Positions 42,501-51,400 of a stretch of 64,000 nt of DNA are shown one piece after another. The notes under the pieces were generated by a model. That model was not told the origin of the DNA. It worked only from the letters and a program-made list of their open reading frames with translations, and searched no databases. Source of the stretch: Rhinopomastus cyanomelas (Eukaryota > Chordata > Aves > Bucerotiformes > Rhinopomastidae); NCBI GenBank assembly GCA_013400115.1, contig VXBP01000347.1, positions 1-64,000 on the forward strand. Direction: 5' to 3'. The translations under genes were made by a program, and so were the position numbers. Position 1 is the stretch's first letter. The number at the start of each line of letters is the position of its first letter.

Positions 42501-45092
42501 CAGGGAAAGCCATATCCCGCGGCATGGGAGCGAGCCCACGGTACGCCAAGTCAGCTTGTCGAGCCTCGGGGAAGGTCACATCTAGCAGCACAGAGACAAA
42601 GAGATGAGTTCTCCAAGGCCTGGGGTGCTGGCTGCCATACCACGTGTCCCGAGGACAAACCACATCCCTCTGCGACAGCACCAGAGAAACAAGGAGCACA
42701 ACCCTGTAACAAACCTCCACACCTGTGCACTGGAGCATCCCTGAAACTCTCAGCCTTCGAAAGCCCCAGAGTACAAACCAGCAGTACAGAGTCACAAACA
42801 CCCCAGGCTTAAGAGTCAAACTTTCCTCTACCCAGCGCCTCAGCATCTCGTGTGATTCGTGCTCAGGCTCCGCTCTCGTTTTCCTGTCTTTGCTCCTTCG
42901 TACATCTGGGACTTCCAGACCAAAAAAAGAAAGGCAGAAACAGAGGTGTTGACCCAAGAATCCCTGCCACGCTGGTGAGGTGGATTAAAATAACCTCATA
43001 AAGGACATCGGAGCATTTCTGAGACAAAAGCCAACAGATATAAGAGCATAGCTGTCAGAAAAATGAGGCTGGGTGACACCTTTACTTTTTCACCATGAAA
43101 AAGATGTGCTCTGACCTTGTAAGATATGTAATTTTGCTCTGCTTATTCACTTTGACCAGTAGAAAATGAGAAGCCACCTTCCTCCAGGAACCAGTGCACG
43201 TGGCAACCCAACAGCACATCGATTATTTTCACAGAGCATTAGGGGTTGGAAGGGACCTTGAAAGATCATCCAGTCCAATCCCCCTACCAGAGCGGATCAC
43301 CTAGACCAAGTCACACAGGAACACATCCAGGCGGGTTTTAAACATCTCCAGAGGCATTTGATTACTTTGCTCTTTCTGCTTCACAAACCAGGGGTGCAGT
43401 AGCAGTAGCCTTGTACTCTGCCAGGGCAAATGGCAAAAAGCAGCGCTAAACCCCCTCGGAGCTCTGTCCAGGCCAGAATGAAGTCACAAGAGAAAAGAGA
43501 GACCAACCTGAAGCTGCCAGCTCCTCACCTGGGTCAAAAAGCAGGTTGCTGGTGCAGAGGGTTTTCACCAGCAGGTTGGAGCAGAGCTTGACGCTCTTCA
43601 GGTGGCTGTAGCAGCGGCTGAGGTAGAGGGAGAGAATGGAGCGTAGGTCAAGCACCAGGCAGGTCCAGCGCACATCAGCAGGAGCTGCTCCCATGAGATC
43701 TGGGGAGGACAGCAGCAGGTGGTGAATACCAAGATGGGAAGAGACACTACAGGCCTGGGACCTCACACAGGATTAACATGGTGAAGGAAACAGCATCCAC
43801 CAGGCAGACTCCCACCAGGCTCAACTTGTCTAAGCCAAGACAAGAGATGGGCAAACATGTCCAGGAGCAGGGAAGAACCCTTCTGAAACACGTTGAGTCA
43901 GCTTCAGAACTGGATTGATTTCCTAATGACTTATTTTGGCAGTGATGTGTGAACCCAGACCCTACTGTGCCACAGCAATGCCACCATGGATGCAGCTCAC
44001 CATGCCTGGCTGGGCAGCTGTCCAGCGCAGAGCCCTCAGCTGCTCTGCAGACGAAGGGGAACTGCAGCCAGGTAGGCGTGGACTTGAACTCCTTGAAGAG
44101 TGTGGAGAAAGAGATGCGAACCACCTGCTTTTCCTGAGAAGACACAGAGACACACAGAGCTTTAGTCACCCTGGTGACTTCAACAGGAAAACGATCTCTT
44201 CCTGTCCCCTATCCCCAGCAGAAATGCCACCGACCATCCAAACCACACCAGTGGCAACAAACACTAGCCAAGCTATGCACCCCACGAGCACAGACCACCA
44301 CTGCCACCCCACGGGCCTTCCGTAGGGCCACGACGGCCTCGGTGTCAGGTACCTCGGTGGTGACATCGAGGTGTACGAGGAAGTGCTTGCAGGGCAGGGG
44401 CTTGAAGAGCAGGTAGAGGTATCGTCCCACCAGCCCCAGCGACTGTGTCCCTGTCCGGGGTAGCTGAAGGTAGTTGCTGGCAGGGAAGGATCCCCGGATC
44501 CGGTAGACGGTTCCCTTCAGCTTCGCGTCCTTCCGAAACCACAGGAAAAGGGCGATGGCGGGTGGGGTCATCCCCACCCTGGAGCCACCCCTTCCCTCCG
44601 CGGTGCCGGTGCTCCCGTTACCGTGAGGGCGGCCACGTCGCCCTCCCTGGCGGATCGCTTCCACTCCTCCACGCGGCAGTGCTTGAAGACGTTCAGGTAC
44701 GGGTGCTGCCAGGCTGACGGGACCCCCGCCGTTACCCCCGCACTGAGGATCCCTCTGGCGCCCCCCTGACCTGTGGTCGCCTCGCTATCTCCGTGTCCCC
44801 AGTACCCTCCAGCCCTGGTACCGTCCTCGGTCACCTCCTACCCCGACGGTGACCCCACGGGTAACCGCCGTGCACCAAGTACCCCCCGACCCCGCTGACG
44901 CCCCCGGTACCTCGGTGTCCCAAGCCCCTCAGGCCGGGTAATGGCCCCATTGTCTCTGTGTCCCGAGCCCAACCATGACCCCAGTCCCAGCACCTCCGCG
45001 GTAGTGTCTCCCCCCCACAGCCCCGGTGTCACCCGCTATAGTCGTCGAACTCCCTCGGTGCCCCGAGTCCCCCCTCCGCTACCTGCCGCCAT
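18588..45092 (-). CDS. WDR90: WDR90 (POC16 homologue), centriolar/ciliary WD-repeat protein
   Basis: 42 exons, about 1838 residues: 45092-45083, 44713-44622, 44529-44353, 44133-44001, 43699-43529, 42581-42458, 41479-41412, 41354-41206, 40374-40156, 39315-39247, 38873-38763, 37526-37381, 37176-37119, 36265-36147, 35952-35791, 35676-35558, 35082-34966, 34252-34017, 33638-33499, 32992-32862, 32465-32335, 32171-32010, 31760-31632, 31169-31036, 30938-30901, 30549-30430, 29718-29539, 28955-28855, 27625-27523, 27107-26986, 26558-26399, 25916-25726, 24983-24815, 24520-24409, 24021-23850, 22692-22570, 22454-22274, 21877-21747, 21085-20942, 19952-19833, 19367-19283, 18745-18588. Residues 4-194 form the CFAP20-like (DUF667) domain (WQHPYLNVFKH, FKEFKSTPTWLQFPF). 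Many WD40 repeats follow from about 382, such as SEDGYLRLWPLNF and VSQDGTVRVWDL, with a low-complexity linker at about 1036-1182. The family localises to the centriole inner wall and aids centriole architecture and ciliogenesis. Exon 1 encodes only MAA. The intron after exon 25916-25726 is GC-AG; an extra exon near 42905 is possible. Confidence 0.95.
19021..19162 (+). repeat. CR1 LINE 3' fragment
   Basis: The fragment runs from ctggagatgtttaaaacc through gggggattggactggatgatc to a ttctgtgattctgtg tail. It is 5'-truncated, lies in the last WDR90 intron, and is opposite in orientation to the gene. Confidence 0.85.
23283..23795 (+). repeat. CR1 LINE 3' fragment, about 510 bp
   Basis: This is one of the longer copies. 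It includes gaggagaggctgaggg, the ggggtgacctcattaatg block, gcactggaacaggctgc, and the terminal ggattggatgatctttc unit. It lies in the WDR90 intron between exons 24021-23850 and 22692-22570, antisense to the gene. The remaining short reading frame is a decayed CR1 piece, not a host gene. Confidence 0.9.
24586..24765 (-). repeat. CR1-like fragments, two pieces
   Basis: The first piece contains tgacctctgaaggtcattcag and an aacaccctgcagtgggcag segment. The second starts at a new CR1 3' end (agaatcatagagtcatcagggatggg). Both read in minus orientation, just downstream of WDR90 exon 24520-24409 in genomic coordinates. Confidence 0.7.
25017..25690 (-). repeat. CR1 LINE fragment filling a WDR90 intron
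   Basis: The fragment runs through ggaatatttcc-like, cctctctgggcagcctggg, gacctgtcacaag and the cacccaccagcaccccaattcc blocks shared with the copy at 27995-28795. It occupies about 90% of the 742-bp intron 25725-24984. Confidence 0.85.
25970..26285 (-). repeat. CR1 LINE fragment
   Basis: Contains gggcaacctgtgccagggtc, tgaacactcccaactctccc and aggagcccagagctggac, which are diagnostic CR1 segments in minus orientation. It lies in the WDR90 intron between exons 26558-26399 and 25916-25726. Confidence 0.8.
26802..26868 (+). repeat. CR1 terminal fragment
   Basis: Only the last 67 bp of the element is present (ggggattggactagatgatc to atgttctgc). Such very short copies are typical of 5'-truncated insertions. 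Confidence 0.8.
27250..27478 (+). repeat. Three tandem CR1 3' tails, 84-bp period
   Basis: The terminal CR1 unit (ggtctaggtgatcctgctg, gggggattggactggatgg, ctttcgaggtcccttcc, then taatgattctatga) appears three times. Unit ends fall at 27302, 27386 and 27470, an exact 84-bp spacing. The first copy is partial. It lies in the WDR90 intron between exons 27625-27523 and 27107-26986. Confidence 0.9.
27995..28795 (-). repeat. CR1 LINE fragment, about 800 bp
   Basis: One of the longest copies. It runs from a 3' end-like gaatcacaggatccagg through gttgctcagagccccaagg, cttgtcctgtcacgac and the cacccaccagcaccccaattcc segment. Orientation is minus, the same as WDR90, and it is intronic. Confidence 0.85.
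29732..30130 (-). repeat. CR1 LINE fragment, about 400 bp
   Basis: Starts at the reversed tail tcacagaatcattaggg and includes gtcacctagaccaagtcac, gagactccacaacctccctg and the reversed cattaatgaggtcactcc block. It lies in the WDR90 intron before exon 29718-29539. Confidence 0.9.
32553..32765 (-). repeat. CR1 LINE 3' fragment
   Basis: Reversed tail followed by atccactccaatccccctgc, gaacacacccaggtgg and ctgggaagaagctcc. It lies in the WDR90 intron between exons 32992-32862 and 32465-32335. Confidence 0.9.
33651..33972 (-). repeat. CR1 LINE fragment with internal deletion
   Basis: Belongs to the same subfamily as the copy at 49043-49880 (tatcgagtccgaccattcac, tctccacggctttgcgaccc). Relative to that copy it lacks 385 bp; the junction lies at the 11-bp direct repeat caccactgccc (33750-33760). 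Confidence 0.85.
34465..34688 (-). repeat. CR1 LINE 3' fragment
   Basis: Reversed tail cacagaatcacagaaggtga, then catccagtccaatccccctg and gggcagcctgctccagtgc. It lies in a WDR90 intron, same strand as the gene. Confidence 0.9.
35341..35407 (+). repeat. CR1 terminal fragment
   Basis: The last ~67 bp only, ending taatgattccatgattcca. The tail shows a partial duplication of the terminal attcca unit, as CR1 3' ends often do. Confidence 0.85.
36960..37087 (+). repeat. Two tandem CR1 3' tails
   Basis: A diverged terminal unit (ctggatgatcttgtggtccc to gactgtatgac) is followed directly by a better preserved one (gacttggtctgggtgatc to attctatgg). It is the same arrangement as at 27250-27478 but with two units. 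It lies in the WDR90 intron after exon 37176-37119. Confidence 0.85.
37557..37750 (+). repeat. CR1 LINE 3' fragment
   Basis: Contains cccagtgagggtgatggagc, ggttgtggagtctccttctc and the terminal ggggattggactaaatgatc unit, ending aatgtcctgtga. It abuts the minus-oriented CR1 that starts at 37752. Confidence 0.9.
37752..38400 (-). repeat. CR1 LINE fragment split by a nested CR1
   Basis: The minus-strand element runs to ctcaccagagcaga at about 38177 and resumes at tcctctccctcaacctgctg near 38310. Compared with the copy at 25017-25690, the interrupted sequence is otherwise continuous. Confidence 0.8.
38180..38309 (+). mobile_element. CR1 3' fragment inserted into an older CR1
   Basis: A 130-bp plus-strand CR1 tail (ctggagatgtttaagaccc to ctaatgattctatga) interrupts the minus-strand CR1 at 37752-38400. 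The inner copy is therefore the younger insertion. Confidence 0.8.
39400..39792 (+). repeat. Older CR1 LINE fragment
   Basis: A different CR1 subfamily, marked by caagaggaaatggtctcaag, ggttgcccagggagggtg and a tctaaatgattctatggg tail. It is more diverged than the other copies. It lies in the WDR90 intron between exons 40374-40156 and 39315-39247. Confidence 0.8.
41730..42305 (+). repeat. CR1 LINE fragment, about 575 bp
   Basis: Contains aagagtgtggccagcagac, a ggccacatctggagtcatg block, aaggacaaggggcagcaggc and gagaaacttatttgcagtga. It lacks a clean tail and is diverged. It lies in the WDR90 intron between exons 42581-42458 and 41479-41412. Confidence 0.8.
42800..42905 (-). other. WDR90: Possible cassette exon of WDR90, donor unresolved
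   Basis: A good acceptor at 42907-42906 opens a frame (DVRRSKDRKTRAEPEHESHE) in phase with the preceding exon. The frame stays open without a stop through the following intron into exon 42581-42458. Flanking exons already join in phase without it, so it would be an optional insert. No clear in-phase donor was found. I know no human counterpart, so it may be an intron that happens to be open. Confidence 0.25.
43233..43358 (-). repeat. CR1 LINE 3' fragment
   Basis: Reversed tail (cagagcattaggggttggaa) followed by catccagtccaatcccccta and acacatccaggcgggtttta. It lies in a WDR90 intron. Confidence 0.9.
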
Positions 45093-45450
45093 GGCCCGCG
45101 CCGGCGGCTCAACCGTCCCGCGCGGCCGCCACCAATCGGCGCGCACCGCCCACTGCCGCGCGCCGCGGGACCGCATCACGTGATCCCCGAGCGCCGCGGC
45201 AAGCCCCTCCCCCCTCCCCTTTCCCGGCGCTCGGGGCCCAGCGGCGATCGTGGGACACGGAGACGAGCTGGAGGGTGCGAGAGTTTATGGGGGCGCAACG
45301 GGGACCGGAGCGGGAGCAGGGACACAGCTGAGCGGGGGTGGGGACGGGGTACCGGTAGGAGGGAGGCGGGGCGGGGCGGCCTCGGGCCTCTCAGAGCGCC
45401 GGGTTGCCGAAGCCGAGGCGGAGCTGGGCGTCGCGGATCTCCTGTAGCAA
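44570..45450 (-). promoter_or_regulatory. WDR90: CpG island spanning the WDR90 start and the CFAP70 3' end
   Basis: CpG-dense sequence covers WDR90 exons 1-2, the 298-bp spacer, and the last CFAP70 exon (45471-45391). The WDR90 promoter therefore overlaps the terminal exon and 3' UTR of CFAP70. The promoter role is inferred. Confidence 0.7.
45284..45289 (-). terminator. CFAP70: Candidate CFAP70 poly(A) signal, variant CATAAA
   Basis: The plus strand tttatg gives CATAAA on the minus strand, about 102 nt after the CFAP70 stop. No canonical AATAAA is present between this stop and the WDR90 start, so a variant signal is the best available choice. Confidence 0.4.
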
Positions 45451-48400
45451 CGCGTCGTTCCTCAGGCCCAGCTGCCGGACAGAGAAGAAAGGAGGGGTCA
45501 GCCAAGGCCTGACCGGCTAGGGGCTGTGACCCACCGTCCGGGAGGGGAGCAGAGGGCAAGGGTCGTGTCAGGGCTGCTTCATCCCTCGCTGCATCTTCAT
45601 ACAGAATCACAGACCCTTAAGACTATCGAGTCCAACCATTCACCCGGCACTGCCAGGTCCCCACTAACCCCTGTCCCTCACCCCACATCTCCATGGCTTT
45701 GCAACCCCTCCAGGGACAGGGCTCCACCACTGCCCTGGGCAACCCTTGTACAGAAGAAGGTGTTCCTCCGGGCCAACCTCAACCTGCCCTAGGGCAACTT
45801 GAGGCTGTTTCCTCTCATCCTGTTGCTTGCTCCTGGAGAGAAAAGGCAGACCCCCACCTTGCTTCACCCTCCTGAATTTCAGGGAGTTGCAGAGAGCAAG
45901 AAGGCTTCTCCCGAGCCTCCTTTTCTCCAGTTAAACTCCCCCCACCCAGTTCCTTCAGCTGCTCCTCAGAGCATTTGTTCTCCAGCCACTTCCCCAGCTC
46001 TGTTGTCCCTCTCTACACATTCTCCAGACCCTCAATGACTTGGCAGTGATTGAGGGGCCCAGAACTGAACAAAGCATTTGAGCTGTGCCCTCACCAGTGA
46101 CCCATGTAGGGGGACAATCCCTGCCCTGGTGCTGCTGGTCAACCTAGTGCTGACATAAGCAAGGATGCCGGTGGTCTGGGGAAGAAGACATGTCGTATCT
46201 TCTGTGCTACACCATCAAATTAAACTTGCAGGTTAAAAGGTGATACAAACCTTGACAGTGTACTTGTAGCACTGCTCTGCCTCCAGCTCCCGCCCCCCCT
46301 GGAGAAACAACACAACAGTGGTAAGGAAATCATCCCGCAGGAAACGTTGCAGTGAAACCATGTCCTGTGAGAAAGCTCAGCATGAAGGAGATGCCATGGG
46401 GAACAAGTGTATCTGGCCATGACAGGCAGTGAGGATGTGTGCTGCTTTCTGAGCACAGTCCACAAACTATTTTTACCACAGACCTACAGCCAGTTCTCCA
46501 GGCTATGAGCTGATGCACTCTTGGAGCTGTATCAGACTGAATGGGCACTCACTTGCAGGCAGATGAGGGTGAGATATCCCCACACTTCAGCATTGGCGTT
46601 GTTTAGTGCATTGGCCTCAGAGAGAGCTTCCTCTGCTTCCACCATCTCTTCCAGCTTGAGAGAAAGAAGGAGAGGTGTGGAAAAAAGGCAAGCAGCAGGC
46701 AGAAAGGGCTTCAGAACAGAATTGGCATCTAGCAGCCAAAGAAGTAGCTCCAACGAAAGGGCCTGTCAGGGTTTCCCCTGTAGGGATGCAGGGGAAGGAT
46801 TTACAGCAGAAACAACCATTTATCTGGTTATGGTGGACTGCAGGGCTCTCACTGCTGATGCTTGACCCCCATGTGAGCACATGCTGTATTTACAGATCAG
46901 ACTCCAGGAAGCACAGTCCAGCTCCTGCTGCGCAGGGCTCCCAGAAACCAGGGGTAGGTGGTGCCTGGCGGGCTGCAGCCACCTCCCAGACACCAGTCAT
47001 CTACTGCTCTGAGCCTGCAGCCTCCCAGGAGGTGCACATTTGGCCAAGAAGGAAAAGTTCTTTCCCTGTTTGCATCCCTCAGCCAAAGCACCTTGGAGAG
47101 ATCTCACAAGGCATACCTCCACCAGACACCGCGTTGCTGGTGGCCAGGTGTCCTTGTCAGATCTTCAGAGGTGTTGGATTCCTCTGGACAAGGGAAGCAC
47201 TGAGATTCCTCTCTGCTGTCCTACTGCTCAGAGCCTTCCCGGTGACAAGCTGGTCATGTGCACTCAGAGCAAAGCCCAGGCCTTGATGACACCCTTGCCA
47301 TGACATGCTGGGGAAGGTGCTGCTAGGCCCAGCAGCATGACAAGGAGGGTAAGCATCACTGGTCCCAGAGCAGCATCTGAGGGTGACTGTCCTCTGACAT
47401 CTCCTCTACACACACTGGGGTGCCACACTGGCACTGTGACAGGACATGGCACATGGTACTCTTCAGGAGCACTGGTTTCACAGGCAGACAAGCTTTTCTT
47501 TAATCGAGGAGATGATGCAGAACCAGCTCTGCATCCCACACCACAAACCCAGTTAGAGTGCAAGGTAATGTGAAGGGAACTGCTTACCCTGTAGCAGGCG
47601 ATTCCCACCCCTAGCCAGGTAAGGCAGGATGCGGAGTCCTTGCAGGCAAGCAGGTAGGTCTGCTTTGCCTGGCCATACTGCTGGGAGAGAGATGATCGTG
47701 TTTCTCTCTGCATCAAGCACACTGCTCTGCAGACAGCCCCTCTCCTCAGGGATTTGCCTAACACCCTCTCTCCAGTGGGGCTCAGACACCCACCATCCTG
47801 CCACCACTACCGGTGGGGCTGAGAGCCAACCTGTTTCCCCAGACGTGGTGCTAATGCTGAAGCAGAAGTCACCCTTATTGCAAGGATGACAATAAATGGC
47901 TCAGCAGCACCCTGAGGCATTGTGACTGACTTGGAGCTGGCACAAAGGACACAGGCAGGTCCATACTCCAGGGAGCTGAGCACTCCATGAGGGTTTGCGG
48001 TGCTGTGAGACCTTGGCTACAGCAACACATTAATTGGGGGGGGTCTAATGCTTGGACTCCTGCTATTTTCTTTGTGGCAAACCTCCCACCCCCCCAGTTC
48101 CACACCTCTTTCTCTTCCAGGTAGATGGAGCCCAGGCGCAAGTAGACAAAGTGCATGTCTGCAGCATCCTCCACAAAACTGATGGTTCGCTCGTAACACT
48201 CCTTGGCTTTGCTGAAGTCCCTCTTCAGGTAGCACAGGTGCCCTTTCTGAGCCCAGACGTTTGGGTTCTGTGCACATAAACCCAGGGGTGAGAGTGGGTG
48301 GGTGATGGGAGGGAAAGGGATCTGGGAGATGGGCAGGGACACCTGCAGTCGGCAGAAAGGAAGAGCTGGCCAGTATGTGGCTATAGCAGGGCAGGTTTTA

Positions 48401-51400
48401 CACATGGAGTTAAGTCAGTTGGCTGCATGACATCAGCAATGGAAGCCCCCTCCAGCCTTTCCATGCTAGATGGCCTGGCCCGTGCAAGGCTCCCCAGGTA
48501 TGCAAACAGCACACAGAGGTGTCACCTTCCTTTCAACCAAAGTGGCAATTCAAGCCCAGGGTCTAGGTTCACATGGTCTGCTGTGGGGTTTGGCCTGGAG
48601 TCCTGTCCCAGGACACCAGAGCACACCCCCCCAGCACACACACACACTTACTATGCAGTCAGTCCTAACAGCCTCGCAGAGACATTCTTCACATTTGGAG
48701 AGATCTTCCTTCAGCAAGTAAGTCCGTGCCAGTGCCAAGTAGTAGGCACACGAGGGGCCTCCTGGCAGGCTCAACAGCTCGTGGGCTAGTGCCTGGTGAA
48801 CAAACTGCAGAGGAAGGGCACAGCAGCACAATGACAGACAGCAAACCACTGCCACTCCTGGAAGTTACTACCAGTTGTTTTGCTTTAAGCGACCATTTCT
48901 GCCAGGTCAAAGCAAGGCAGGCAGAGAGATTCCACAGAACTTGGGTAGTGGGACAAAAGACACCAAAGTTACTCAGACAGACACGAAGTGTCAAACAAAA
49001 AGGGAGTACTGGTGTCTTTGAAGCATCGTAACAGTGGATCTCACTGAATCAGTTTGGGTGGAAGAGATCCCTAAGACTATTGAGTCCGACCATTCACCCA
49101 GCACTGCCAGGTCACCACTAACCCTGCATCTCCACGGCTTTGCGACCCCTCCAGGGGCAGGGGCTCCACCACTGCCCTAGGCAGCCTGGGCCACGCCTGG
49201 GCAACCCTTGTACAGGAGAAATTGTTCCTGCGGGCCAACCTCAACCTCCCCTGGGGCAACTTGAGGCTGTTTCCTCTCATCACGCTTCTTGTTCCTGGAG
49301 AGAAGAGACTGACCCTCACCTCCTCCAACTTTCTGAATTTGAGGGAGCTGCAGAGAGCGAGAAGGTCTCCCCTGAGCCTCCTTTTCTCCAGTTACCCCAC
49401 CTCACTTCCCTCAGCTCACCCTCAGAGCTCTTGTGCTCCAGCCCCTTCCCCAGCTCTGCTGTCCTTCTCTCCACACTCTCCAGACCCTCAATGACCTTCT
49501 GGCAGTAAGCGAGGAGGCCCAGAACTGACCCCAGGATTTCAGGTGTGCTCTCACCACTGCCCCATACAGGGGGACAATCCCCGCCCTGGTGCTGCTGGCC
49601 ACACCAATGCTGATACAAGCCAGGTTGCCACTGGCCTTCTTGACCACCTGGGCACACGCTGGCTCATTTTCAGCCTCTGTCAGACAACACCCTCAGGTCC
49701 TTCTCCCCAGGCAGCTTCCAGCTGCTCTGCTCCAAGCCTGGAGCATTGCAGGGGGTTGATGTGACCCAAGGGCAGGACTCAGCACTTGACCTTGTTGAAC
49801 TGCAGACCACTGGCCTTGGCTCATCAGTCCAGGCTGTCCAGATCCCTCTGCAAGGCCTTCATGGCTCTCCAGCAGATCTACATTTTCTGATGTACAGTGG
49901 AGAGCACATCTGCACTGGCACCTCCCTCTGCAGCAAGCAGCTCAGATGCTGAGCTGAGGCACCTTGAGGACCTCATCTTCCTGATATGACTGTGTCCCCA
50001 ACCAGTGCTTTGGTCTGAATACCTGCTTGGCCACAGTTCTGTATCCCTGCATGGTGGTGGGTTTGCACTTCCTTGTGCTTTGCATATGAGGTTGGCACAG
50101 CTTGTTCTCAGAGCCCAAGGAAGGAGCTTGCCACCTGTTCTTTGGTTCTAATCTAGAGAAGGAGACCAAACCTCCCATCGCACTCCTCCTCTCCCTGTTG
50201 AGCTGACCTGGATAGCATTGACCTTCAGCAGGAAATCCACTGTCTTCATGAAGATTGTGCAGGGAGGTTGGCTAAGTCCTGAACCAGGGGATGGTGCTGC
50301 AAGAAAACACATCTCCATCAATCCCAAACCAGGCTCTTTATATCTAAAGCAAGAGAAAGGGCTTAGACCCTGGTGGGGACAGAGGAATTCCAGCAACAGG
50401 CTCTAAAACCCAGGAGGTGGCAGGGGAGGCTAAAGCAGAGATTAAGTCAGCATTTCCTTCTGAAGGGCTTAAAGTTTTTAAGAGGTGAGAAAAGAAACTA
50501 CCTCCTTCACCCATGCATTTTCCAGTCCACACTCAGAGGAAGCAAAAGCAGGAACTTACAACTGAAGCTTGTCAGACTTAGCTCCAGTGAGGCCCTGAAT
50601 CCCTGGATCAACCCAGTGGAGCCTGAAGCTTCCAGCACTACCATCTCTTTGGAGAGTGGAGCTACAGAGGAAGCAGACCACACACGATCAGAAAAGATCT
50701 GTGGGGACAGTTTGAGAGCTGCCATCCCAGGAGACAGATGCCTGAGCAGCCAACAAAGGCAGCCAGGTGCAGAGCTGCTTTCACACGTGGGTTGTCCATC
50801 CCAAGATGTGCTGCTCTGAACACCAGGATGAACCAGCTTGCCTTACAATGAGATCCTCCTGGCTAGGGAGGGAGAACAAGCCTCAGTCCCCTCCCACTGA
50901 TTGTAGGAGGCCATATTCCAGCACGGGGCTCTCCCTTACATCCCAGACTCCCATCCCCACACTGCTCAGTGGTGCCTCCTGTGCTGTAGCCTCTTCCTCA
51001 GGTGCTGCAGGAGCCAGGGCAGGCTCCATCAACTTGGGTAGTCAGCAGAATCACCTGGGACTTTCTCTGCAATGAAACCCCAAGAACCATTAGGGCCAAA
51101 CTGTGTGGGAAGTCCTAGCAACAGCTTTCAGGAAAGCTAAGCCTGGGTGACCCCACTGTATGATGGTCACAGGGGCAGTTCTGTCCTCTCAAAGCCTCAA
51201 ACAGCACAGTTGCTTCCCCCAGTGGCCCTGGACACTGCCCACGCAGCCTGTATCAGCCCTGCTGGGCTGGGCAAATGCAAACAGTGGCCCTTCTGCTTGG
51301 CTGTGGGTAAGACAGGGCAGCGACTCTGCTGCTTTAGAAAGCTGCATCATGTACAGCAGCACACTCACTGCTACCTCTTGCTGCTGTGGTTTGTGGTCAG

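Noticed and set aside
50940..51004. CFAP70 exon candidate
   Set aside because: Its donor phase does not match the following conserved exon, so it was left out of the main model and listed only as an alternative.
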